A stretch of DNA of 64,000 nucleotides. Source: Pseudozyma flocculosa PF-1. Lineage: Eukaryota; Basidiomycota; Ustilaginomycetes; Ustilaginales; Ustilaginaceae. Under the pieces are notes generated by a model. That model had not been told where the DNA came from. It saw nothing but the letters and a program-made list of their open reading frames with translations, and made no database searches. The stretch lies in the NCBI RefSeq assembly GCF_000417875.1, contig NW_006920887.1, forward strand, positions 221,385-285,384, in the 5' to 3' direction. Below, in pieces: positions 24,301 through 33,337 of this stretch (its first letter is position 1; the number at the start of each line of letters is the position of its first letter). The position numbers and the translations under genes are program-made.

Positions 24301-25133
24301 CCCGATCCCTCCTCAATGTCGGACGGCGTTGCAGAGCTGTCCGGCGAAGGGTCGAAGCGGTTCTTCACGCGGCTTCGCGGCTGCAGCGGTTCGCGGCGCT
24401 GCTTTGCGGCCACGACGTCCGAAGATGCGTCAGATACGCCGAGGCTGGCAAATCCACCGAGCACCTGGTTGTCTGGCTGCTGCGGCTGCCAGGCCAGTGC
24501 CGAGTCATAGGCCACGGAGCTTGAATCCGCAGAATCGCCTGCCTCCGCGCGAAGCACTGCGTTCGACGAGAGGATCTCGTTGAAGTCGACGCACTCTGAT
24601 CGCAAATGAAGCGCAAAGCTGTCCTCGGGTATCGCGCCGGCGGTGATCGCGGCGTTGGGCGGCGCTCCTCGGCTGATCATGTCTTCCGAAGAGCTGCGGT
24701 GCATGAAGGGAGCGCCGGAGAGGTGAGGGCTCCGTGCGAAAGGGTGCAGGCCACCAGACTGCGAGCGGAGGTGGGCGTCAAAGGTAGACGTGGGGCTGGC
24801 GCTGGACGACTGGGCGGCAAAGGCATCGCCCTCGCCACCCAAGGGCCTCGAGCTGGGACCGGCATCGCCACCAAGATCGAGGCCTTGCAGATCGAGCTTG
24901 AGACTCTGGCCTGACTGTTGTCGAGCATGAGATCGGCTCTGCTGATCGGCGGAAGGCGCACCGAGACGGACAGATACAGGTCCTGAAGACATGGATGCAG
25001 AGCCGGCCCCGGCGAGGGCGAGGGCGTCAGTGCCCTTGGGCATACCGTGCGGGCGCCTGTCGATCTTCTTGGACTTCTTGCCACCTCGCGCCGCTGAAGC
25101 GCTCGCCGAAGGGCGCGGCAGATCCGACGGCAT
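21387..25133 (-). CDS. Hypothetical protein, 1,248 residues, single exon
   Basis: An uninterrupted minus-strand frame starts at the ATG at 25133. I do not recognise a family. The N-terminal third is Ser/Ala/Gly-rich with a lysine patch (GGKKSKKIDRRPHG). A more ordered segment at about residues 290-430 contains LCWAYLSPEPADPLKMLDVL, DDWDGHLYSADFVC and KKWVVVPESFCAPEMGLSC; it has balanced composition and aromatic residues typical of a folded domain. Two near-copies of an Arg-rich motif follow, RRSRSRPYI and RRSRSKPYL, each preceding a Thr/Ser-rich stretch. The long remainder is low-complexity Ser/Pro/Ala with basic patches. The last 60 residues are again ordered (VVLGFCDGRRGLELVQEGFE, then a hydrophobic end). 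No signal peptide or membrane segment is seen. It could be a lineage-specific regulatory or scaffold protein. Confidence 0.7.
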   Translation of the reverse strand: MPSDLPRPSASASAARGGKKSKKIDRRPHGMPKGTDALALAGAGSASMSSGPVSVRLGAPSADQQSRSHARQQSGQSLKLDLQGLDLGGDAGPSSRPLGGEGDAFAAQSSSASPTSTFDAHLRSQSGGLHPFARSPHLSGAPFMHRSSSEDMISRGAPPNAAITAGAIPEDSFALHLRSECVDFNEILSSNAVLRAEAGDSADSSSVAYDSALAWQPQQPDNQVLGGFASLGVSDASSDVVAAKQRREPLQPRSRVKNRFDPSPDSSATPSDIEEGSGVFPFEDPTSAAAATAAAARSLCWAYLSPEPADPLKMLDVLSIEEMGLHSVDIGNLDDWDGHLYSADFVCPQTNRYNKIAWSVATSFKRQKKWVVVPESFCAPEMGLSCDDQGFRTVVVSDRLGPSDEIPGLALRSTFARAAFDLGFLRKPSGSFSSTLLLARPDVHRLRFAQHRIRTDSARTSDIDSCPTSPGTISVHSESKILPFYPVLRRSRSRPYIRDHTQTLRRSRSKPYLKTSDSHLGSGIGIGDAADLFAPSLPGEPGAQFQPGEHWPSARPPASPLGSAGSSRSSSGSHTSQSSVGPVTTSYSQASTCGMSEAPVSESVRSKTSVASPASPRTPSSAGLQGQESLFAGHCRSPFEAASSLAVRPMSADDAPPPTFADLGTQQKHNTQQRDQQRFPGFPSEGLVRRSMQVDEEQRCRRTAHSHGMLLPRDVALSRIRTAESVTPGSISARSASTSAAVVNANARSPAVSVPSQSQSQRRDRKIGTWFKRKVGGSQSVSSASSRGLSPPSCPAGDGTRGPAAMVPLSSSAAAAAGPSAPRTNPNRAMALTRKALEQIEALVERPVSPESTIMGSRRGSACVAGQAHADATSSPGKGTAAVSRESHELADGPAGRSQKAQAPPADVHGVSMSLPANSASGSERLSMMQSRAAVNASLARIYGWTDDAQGNSLDTTRSADAGALSLASATTIAKVPRRLEARPPRPRNTDDENALLGLDRVSADALTMLVPLPLIGRPANMPASRYMRISFTPFGDPSPHSECGSAGSAAFGLDSGSTDRELAANPIGARALPTGTSNGSGTGHRQQQHGQGEPRSGHSSSWYRRLGFNSSSRHSTSFAPSSNRHGAAKDAAAATIAASQPPVRKPARSRTTSNIESFRIAGQVLDAPDVDHSNSLVDPRIPRAGSFPVVLGFCDGRRGLELVQEGFEALGLVGGPEVHAVQGSGDCPPLAGVTDMIIAACAAIIDI

Positions 25134-26158
25134 GGCGCGAAGAGCCCCCGTTGATCCGTCGTCGCGGGCCAGCGAAAAGAGACGCTATGCCGAAGACGAA
25201 GGAGCAAGGCCGAGCGGGTGCGAGGACAGTGGCAGCCGGGGTGGCGGCCTTCACGAGCCGGGCGCGCACTGGTGAGGCAAACGCGGACGAGACGGCGGTC
25301 GGATGAACGGATCCTGGACAACGAGCCGTGAGTCGAGATGGATTGGGGGGACGTCGACAAGCCGTAGGCGGCCGGTTGGCGAGGCGAAGCGGCGGGAGAG
25401 ATTTGTGTCGAGCGGCTGGTGGACTAGGGATCTTGCGGCGGCGACTCGGTGTAGACGAGCGACGGGCGAAAGGCGGCAAAAGATTCAATGCAAACGCATC
25501 CCTGAAGGCCTCGACGTGCGGCGAGCAAAGATGGAGGCGGCGATGGGGTCGGTGCAACGAGGTCGCGGGATAGTTATGGCTGAGAGCGCGAAGAAGGCGC
25601 CGCAATCGGATGTTCAAGCGATCGAAGGAGACCCGATCGCACTAGAGGGAGAAGGACGCTTCCGAGAATGATGGCGGCCGAGGATCGGATGTGGTGCAGC
25701 CGCTCAAAGATTGAGAGGCGATCGTGTGCTGGATGTCGGAAGCCAGGTGCCACCGTGGGGCGAGGCGAGGCGAGACGAGGCGAGCCTGCTTGTAGGAAGG
25801 TGGCAGGCGAAGGTGTATGCCCAGGGAGAGGGATGTGCGATGAGAAGTCGACGTGGTGGTCGCGGCGAGAAGGAGGAAGGGACTGGAAGGGGCGAAGAGT
25901 GTCAGGGCTTGGCCAGGCTTGGCATGGCAAGGCGAGGCGAGGCGAGGATGGCAAGGCGACGAAGGGAGGGGAAGGCAGGGGCAGGCAGATGAGTCGGACG
26001 GTCGCAGCGCGGGGGGGGAAAGGCAGGCAAGTTAGGCAGGGAAGCAGCTGGGGCCTGGGCCTGGGCTGGGTTTATGCCGCCGCCTCGGCTGGAGCGTTTG
26101 CTCTCGTGGCCCCCGGCCAGGCTAGCGGTTCAGTCTAAGGCAGGCAAGGCAGGCTTCC

Positions 26159-26267
26159 CTAGCCTGCCTGCCTGTCTGCCGGCCTGTNNNNNNNNNNNNN
26201 NNNNNNNCCCGCCAGCCAGCCCGCCAGCCAGCCCGCCAGCCAGCCCGCCAGCCAGCCAGCCAGCCAG
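26159..26267 (+). repeat. Tetranucleotide repeat block flanking a sequence gap
   Basis: Left of the gap the sequence is built of CTGC/CTGT units. Right of it are alternating CCGC and CAGC units (26208-26270). The two flanks are related in reverse orientation (CTGC against GCAG/CCAG-like units). Confidence 0.8.
26188..26207. other. Assembly gap (20 Ns)
   Basis: Twenty unknown bases sit inside a tandem-repeat block. The round length suggests a placeholder, so the true distance is unknown. Confidence 0.95.
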
Positions 26268-26740
26268 ACGGGGCGCCGGTGGGTTTTTTCCCCTGCCTTC
26301 CCTCTGTCGAATTTGGCCTCTCTGGTGGCACCCTGGCCTAACGTGCTACCCTTTCTGCCTTGGCATGCTGCCGCCCGCGCTGCAAACAACAAGCAAGCAA
26401 GCAAGCAAGCAGCGAGCAAAAAGGCAACAAGAGCACCGGCCGCAACACACATACAAGCAGAGGGTCAGGACCCACCACCTCAAGTCCCACGCCGCCGTCT
26501 GGGCCGGCCCTTTGTCCTCGGCCTGCCCCTTCATCTCGTTGGACAATCTCAGCATAATGTGCCTTTGCACTAGGAAGTCGGCCGCCGGGACAGGCATGGC
26601 ATGCCACCGAGCAAGCAAGTCAGCAGCAAAGCAAGCAGGCAAGCAGCGGCACCGGCAGCGGAAGCGGCAAGCTAAGAGCCAGCGAAACGTCGTGCGTGCT
26701 GCCAGCGTGGCGCATCCCAAAAAAGAACGGGCGGCCGGGA

Positions 26741-26767
26741 GGCCTGCCTGCCTGCCTGCCTGCCTGG
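26741..26767 (+). repeat. GCCT tetranucleotide repeat
   Basis: Five to six tandem GCCT units lie in the gene-poor region, on the strand complementary to the related CAGG-type runs elsewhere. Confidence 0.8.
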
Positions 26768-29700
26768 TTTTGCGCATCGACGCCGTCGTGCGTCGTTTTC
26801 CGGTCGACCCGCCGCTTTCTTTCGATCTCGCCCGCTTTCTCGAGGAGAGCAGCCCTCGTGCGTGCGGAGTGCCCCAGCCTAGCAAACTGCCTCTGACCTG
26901 CCTGCCTCGCCTGTTTTCGCCTCGGTTCGCCCCGCCTCGCTGCTAGTTAACCCAAGCCTGGCCTAGCCTAGCCTGCTGGGGGCCACGCGCGTCGATCGGC
27001 AGGGCCCAAACCCGCTTCGCCGGTCGGGGTTGGCCAAACGAGGCGGCGGGCAGCGGCCAGCCACGCGCCGGCGCTGCGCGGCCCCTAGCCTGGCTCGCTG
27101 CTCGCACCGCGTCTGGATCGACTTCCTCTGAGCAGGCAAGCAAGGGTGATGATGACGACAGCCGCAGTCGATCTTCGTCGTCGCCACCACAGCAATACAT
27201 AATGAGCTCCTGCGCCGCCGCCACTGCCGTCATGATTCTAGCACCATCTGCCGTCTGCTCTTCTTTGCCGTAGCTGGATCTGCCTCCCTTTTGTGAGGAT
27301 GCCATATGGGAACTCGAGGCCGGTCGGACAGTGCCCACGGCGCGCGGACGGCGCCGTACGGCTGCACACGGCGAATCGAACAAGCCACCGCGGCTCCTAC
27401 CAAGCAGCTTGCTCGAGGAGCGCAGAGCCCCATCGAAGCGGTTGCCACATGAATGGGCGGAAGGAATGGGCGGATGGGCCGGCACAACACAGAGAAGAGA
27501 CAGAAGAGAGAGACAGACGGACGCTCGGCCGGTGCGTCCGTTGTCGTCGCCGCCTGTGTGGCGTTGCCGGTTGCCGCGCTCACAGGGGCCTCGTTGGACG
27601 ACACCGGCCAGCACACTACTGCAAGTTCGGCCCTTCCCTTTGTTGGCTGGCTGGCGTCGCTGCTGCTGTCGCACCTCCCACGGTTCTCATATGAAATGGG
27701 AGTCGTTGACAAGCCTGCCGGGTGCAGACGTGTCTTCCTAGCTTTTTTTGTTGTTTGCCAGCTCGAAGCGGTTTCCAACGACTGCTGCTCATCATCGATA
27801 TGAGACGGTGCGGGGCCGCCGAGGAAATTTGGAACACGAGTAGGGCCGCCGCCGTAGCCACGGATCGGACCGATACGATGCGCATCCCATCGTCGTTTCC
27901 GTCGTCGTCGTCGTCGCTGTAGTCGCATTCGCCTTCGAGAGCGTGCGAGGAGGGCCAAGCAGGCAGGCAAAAGGCAAGGCCGAGAGGTCAACTTCGAGAT
28001 GCAACGAGGCGGGCATGAAGGAACAGGTAGGCAGGCTGAAGGAAGGCATCAAGCAAGCCACGACGCAGCGGGCAGCGGAGATGGCAAGCAAGCAGCAGGC
28101 AGGCAGGTAGGGAGGCGCCCGAAAGGGTCCAGGCCCCCTTTTTTTCGCTGGGATGGCAGGCAGGCCGGCAGGCTGCTCCGCCGCGGCCCTCGAAACCGCC
28201 GCGTGCGCTTTGGGTGGCAGCTCGCCTGGCCTCGCTCGCCGCTGCGCTGGGCCCGCACGCATGTATGGCATGCGTGCATGGTTGCGGCGGCGACGGTGGG
28301 TGCAAAGGGGCAGGCTGGGTCGTGCAGCGGAGCGCCATCCCGAGGGGCAGGCAACGGGTCCGGCCCTCAAGCTAAGCCTCCCAACCTGGCCTGCCTGCTT
28401 CTGCCCCACGACTGGACCCTTTGTCCCGCCATCCGGCCGGCTCTTGCCCGAGAAGCTTTGCTCGTTCGTACGTACGTGCGTTTGTCGCCGTCGTCGTCCA
28501 TCGTTGGGGCCTCAGGCAGCCATGCTGCCGCCGCGGCTGTTGCGATTCGCAGACACAAAGGGTCCAGATATCATCGAGAGGCCGGGCCGCTACTGACACT
28601 ACTACAGTACGGCCGGCACCTACCGATGGCTGTGCCGCTCTGAATGGAGCGAAGCGTGATTGGTCCCCTCGTCCCCGTCGCTATCGGGTGGCGTGGCCGG
28701 CCCGGAGGGGCACGGCGGGGCAGATGACAACACTGCGGCGGCAGCGGCCGCGGCGGCGTGCGAAATACAGGTAGCAAGTTGCGTCCTTGCCGTGCCTGTC
28801 CCTCGTCGACTTACGGCGGCCGATCCCGCCGTCGCTGTTTGGTGGCGTCCGTCGGTCTGTCCTGCAGTGGGTGAGGCGGTTGAAGCGACGGTGCAAGCAA
28901 ACATGCATACCTGCCTACATATGTATCAACGGACCAGCAGGTATTTGGCTTCGGAGCAGATGATCCGGTATGGTGGAGCGTTGACGGCGTCGTCTGCACT
29001 CACGAGAGTCTACGTATCTCCTCCCAGCTTGCCCGCAGATGTAGCGTCGCAGTCCAAGGTCGCAGCTGAGCGGCGGAGCCGCACCGCCGTGACTGGACAG
29101 GGCAAGCAGCAGATCACGTCGGGTCGGACGCAGAACGACATGGGCCGAGCGCCACCTGTCCTCGAGGCGGGGCCTGCAACCGCGGTACGGCACGAGGTGG
29201 GCCGGAGGGGTCGGAGGCAGAAGCAAGCAGGCAAGCAGGGTGCGTTGGCACGCGCCCGCCCGCTCGTTCGCTCGCTACCACAGCATCCAACGCTTCCATA
29301 CATCGACGATCCGGGTCGAGATTGGCTGCGTGGGTGAGCGCGGACGGGCGGGCGAGGGGGCAGTCGTGCAAAGGACGCACGCGCGCGCTCCGCTCCCCGT
29401 CTCCGACCTCCCCGGTCGCATGCGCATGAACAAAGGGAAGGCGAGAAGGCGGCGCCGGCATGATGCTGCCCGGATGGACGGACGGACGGACGGACGTCGC
29501 TCGCCTCCCTTCCTTCGGTTTGGGTTGAGTCCGTCGTTTGTCCCAGGCGGTACGTACGTAGACGAGCAAGCAAGCATGCGTCGAGTCTTGTGGTACACGG
29601 ACGGGACCCTTGCAGCCCCTTGCCTTGCTTTGCCTTGCCTGTCTGCCCAGCTGGGGGCCTCATCGTCGCCCGTGACCTGGTTCCTTGATTCCCCTGGGAG

Positions 29701-30781
29701 CTTGCTTGTCGATCAAAGCCGTCTAGGACAACCGCTGCAACGATTCCGTTGACGCTCGGAGTTGACCTCGTCTAGCCTCTGGCCCCTCGTCGAGATGGTG
29801 AGTGCCGGGCCGGCATAGCACCCAAATGCCTTGCTTGTTCCCCTTGCTCCAGGACACGGCGACGTTTCGGTCGAGGCGTGCAACCACCAATGAACCAACG
29901 AGCAGACGGCGGCGACGACGAGGACCGTGCCGCGATCAGAAGTCAGCTCCAGTCAGGACCTTGGCGTCTCTAGGCAGGCGGGAATGCAAAACGCCTAGAC
30001 TCACCCACCACCAGCCACCCACGGGTGCAGAGATGGGCTCCGCTACCTACTCAGCTCATCTGCTTGCGACCAAACAAGTTCGAAAACGCCGACCGACCTG
30101 ATCTCGTCGAGTGAGAAGACGGTTGGGCAGGGGTCAGGTCGAGTCCGCGGAACCAAGGTTCCGGTGAGGCAAGGGGCGTAGGGCGTCCTGGCCTAGCCTC
30201 TTCTCGCGGCCGTCAGCTGATTGGTCAACCTGATATGCAGCATCATCCCGCTCACGTTGACCCAGACCCAGCAAGCCTTGGTCGTTCGTCTTCTGCAAGC
30301 CACCAACCGCCTTCACACCGGGCCGAGAGGTAGGGCGGCCGCGACCCCCCCGGTTGTCAGGGTCCCGCCTAGGCCAAGACGGCTCCAAGTGCAGTACCGG
30401 TGCATGCACCGGCGTTGTCTAACGACGCCGCTTGGCCTCCAGGTTGGCCTCGACCCATGCGGACATCCTCCCGCCGGTCGGTCCATCCGTATGAGCGCGC
30501 GCGCGCGATGGTGAAGCTAGAATGGTTGCTGCGGTGAGGAGCTAGAATTACAAGAGGATGAGGAAGGGAGGGGACGGGACGCGGCGGAGAGGTTGACCGC
30601 GGCGAAGAGAGGGAAGCGCGGGAGATAGATAGAGAGAGGGGGGGGAGCGGGTAGCTTGAGGATCACACGCCGCCTCGCCTCGTCTTGTCGCCGTGACGGA
30701 AGGAAGAGGGACACGACGGTGCTCACCCACTCGAGACTCGTCCGCGACCACGATTGCCGCAGCAGACGGGCACCGCGCCGC

Positions 30782-31943
30782 CTACCAGTTGGCGAGGGCG
30801 TCGCGGGTGAGGGGCTCGGTCTCCTGCTCGTACTCGATCTCGACGCGCGCACCGCCCTTGCGCCGCTTGGGCCCCTTTTTGGCCGCGCCCGAGGAAGGCT
30901 TGGGGGCGGGACGGCTCGGCTTGCGCTTTGACGCTGACGGGCGCCCGGCACCGTCCTCGTCGTCGTCTTCGTCGTCGTCGTCGTCGTCAGCATCTGAGTC
31001 GCTCGCCTGGTCGTCGGACGAGAACTCGAGCGGGTTGCCGTCCTGCAGCAAAGAGGCAAAGTCGGGGTCGAGGAGGGGAGCAAAGGGTCAGCTTTCGTGC
31101 ACTGGCCAGGGGGGGGGAGCTGAAAGCGCCGGCGCGAGGCCGGCGGCCGGCGTCACTCACCGAGTCGACGAGCTCCTCCATGTCGTCCTCGCTCTCCTCG
31201 TCGTCCTCGACAAACTCGCGCTCCCCGGTCCTGTCCTCGTCGTACTCGTCCTCTTCCTCGATCATCCTGTCCATCTCGTCGAGCTCGTCTTCGTCCTCCT
31301 CGTCGCTCTCCTGGTCCTCGAGCCCGAGCTCGGCCTCGGTCTCCTCCCTCTTTTTGCGGTTCTCGAGCACCTCGTTCCACACGTCCTCGTTGACGTTGAG
31401 CGGCGCGTCTCCGTAGGCGCCGCTCTTGAGGCGCTCGAGGAGCTCCTTTTCGATGCTCTTTTCGAGCTTGGCGGCGCGCAGCGCCTTGCCTTCGCGCGTC
31501 GCCTCCCTGCGCTCCGTCTTCTTCTTGATGCCGACGAGGCGCGGCTGCTCCTCTTCCTTGAGCTTGATGCGGCGCAGCTTGATGAGGTACTGGGTGATCT
31601 TGGTGAGGCGCTGCTTTGCCTTGTGCGTGATAAAGTTGGGCCAGTAGACGAGCTCCGAGTCGATCTGCTCGAGCGCCTTTGCGTAGTTGTTCGACAGCCG
31701 GATGCGCTCCCACTGGTGCTTGGGCGTGTGGGCGCGCTCGGCCGTCTTGACGTAGAGGTAGACGACGCCCTCGCGCTCGCGCACCGTGGCGTAGCGCGAG
31801 TTGGCGAGCGGACACGACTGCCGGTTGCAGAAGCCCGTCAGGTTGTACTCGTTCCGGCAGAAGTTGGAGTGCGTCTTGGACGTGATCTTGTACGAGCAAA
31901 ACGTCTTGCCGATCACCGACCAAACCAGGTCGTCGGACTGCAT
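30782..31943 (-). CDS. MAK16: MAK16-like 60S ribosome biogenesis factor
   Basis: Exons 31943-31161 and 31042-30782 give 347 residues. The protein starts [19 protein letters not shown] and continues with [20 protein letters not shown] and NSRYATVRE, a near-diagnostic Mak16 N-terminus (L28e/Mak16 fold, about residues 5-115) with the conserved Cys cluster. Then follow [18 protein letters not shown], and [16 protein letters not shown] with [16 protein letters not shown]. The C-terminal third is highly acidic, ending in a Lys/Arg-rich tail before [11 protein letters not shown]16 is a nucleolar protein needed for early pre-60S assembly. The splice join falls in the acidic segment after ELVDS. The start is the family-conserved Met. 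Confidence 0.95.
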
Positions 31944-33337
31944 CGTGGGCGGTCTGCGGAGGGAGGGGTTAGAGGCGTTCTGGGTGTCAAGGCGAGGCGG
32001 GGCGAGTGTTGCTAGGACGCTGGCGGTCAGACTATCGGTTGCAGGTCGAAGGTCGAAAGTCGAGTGTCGAAAGGTCGAAGTTCGAAAGACAAGCTCTCGA
32101 GTGCAGGGAACGGGGTGGGTAGGTGACTACGATCAAGCTCGACGGGGAGCTACCAGGAGCGTGGATATAGAAGGATCTGGGCGGGTGTCGAGGTCGAGCG
32201 CAGAAAGCGTGCGGGTGTGGGTGCGAGCTGGCGAGCGAGTGAGCGAGCCAGGGTGGTGATGGTCGATGGAGGCTGCTGCAACAGCTATAGCAGCGGCGAC
32301 CTTCAAGATTTCTTCCTCCCTCTGCAGCCAGCCAGCCACTCAGCCCAGGGCCAGGAGCCAGGGCCAGGGCCAAAGCGCCCTCGAACTTTTTTCCCCTGGC
32401 TCGCTCGCTCGCTCGCTGGCTGTGGCTGTGGCTGCCCGCACGCCGAACTTTTTTTGAGTTCACCGTTTCTCGGGAGTCGCGTCGTCGTCGCTGCATTTCG
32501 ACTCCCGAGGTTTCGCCTCGACCTGCTGGTTGCGCCCTGCCCTGCCTGACCCGGCCGCCGCTGCTGGCCTCTCGTTCGGCGCTGGGCAGGTGCTCATTCC
32601 ACCTTCGCGCTGCTTGCTTGTCTTCATCGCCCGTCCAGCGACCAGCAGAAGACGCGAAACTGCACACGCATCGATCCAAGACGAGACGAGACGAGCAGAG
32701 GTGGCAGAGTGATTTCACGGTGGTGCTGGGAAGGGGCCACTCTCAAAGCCTGCCTTCCCAGAAGGTAGCCGAGAGCGGGAGAGAGAGAGAGAAGGGGGGA
32801 TGAAAGCGACGCAACAGAGCTAAGGGGAAGATGGGCCGAGACGGGTCAAAGAGCAAAAGAGGCGACATTGGCCGAGGAGATAGACAAGAAAGGCAACCAA
32901 TAGACGGCAAAAGGGGGAAGGACCAAGAAGCTAGAGGAGAGAGCGTGTCGGGGCTCGAGCGGATGGCGGGACAGAGGCAGGAGAAAAAGAGCGACAGAGT
33001 GGTAAAGAGCGTGGCTGGGTAGGTCGCCGGGTTGGCCGACGATGGTGCGGAGCGAGCGTGGTAGGAGGCGGTATCGCCAACAAGAGGCCGAAGGGCAGAA
33101 GGGCTACAGGGTCTTGAGAGGTCTTGGAAAGGATAGAAAGGATGATGGCGGCAGAGAGAGGATCGATGAACGCTCGCGAGAGGTGCGGCCGGGTGGGCGG
33201 GCGAGCAGGCGGGCAGCCCGACATTGTCGCCCGGCGGCATTAGGGAATCCATCGTCCGGGCCATAGCAGCGGGGGACCATTTTGAAGAGGCGGAGACACA
33301 GAAACGACGGACAGACGAGCCTGGACCAAGCGTTCGC
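31944..33337. promoter_or_regulatory. MAK16 upstream region and spacer
   Basis: About 1.4 kb between the MAK16 start and the end of the next minus-strand gene. At 32039-32095 there are several degenerate copies of a GTCGAA motif, within 160 bases of the MAK16 ATG. Further on, 32760-33180 is purine-rich on the plus strand (3' flank of nothing obvious). No gene is seen. Confidence 0.4.
32039..32095 (+). repeat. Degenerate GTCGAA repeats upstream of MAK16
   Basis: The hexamer GTCGAA or a one-base variant occurs about six times in 57 bases, spaced 7-12 bases apart. It lies 96-152 bases upstream of the MAK16 ATG, so it may sit in the promoter or leader. Confidence 0.6.

Larger units (their letters stand above)
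25134..30781. other. Long gene-poor region with repeats and an assembly gap
   Basis: About 5.6 kb without a supportable gene. It contains GGCGA/GGCAA-type runs (25750-25990), the gap at 26188-26207 with its flanking tetramer repeats, GCAA runs (26391-26415), a GCCT run (26741-26767), GGAC repeats (29474-29495), two GTAC palindromes (28467, 29550) and a CGCGCGCG run near 30499. ORFs of 200-290 residues here run through repeats or Ns and show no family features. The 3' part near 30540-30780 is the tail of MAK16. Confidence 0.4.

Noticed and set aside
26074..26946. 290-residue frame running through the first gap
   Set aside because: It contains the Ns and is made of tetranucleotide repeats translated as Pro/Ala/Ser; no family features.
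27230..27991. Minus-strand frame of 253 residues with hydrophobic patches
   Set aside because: A competing plus-strand frame covers the same bases, there is no conserved motif, and composition follows local repeats.
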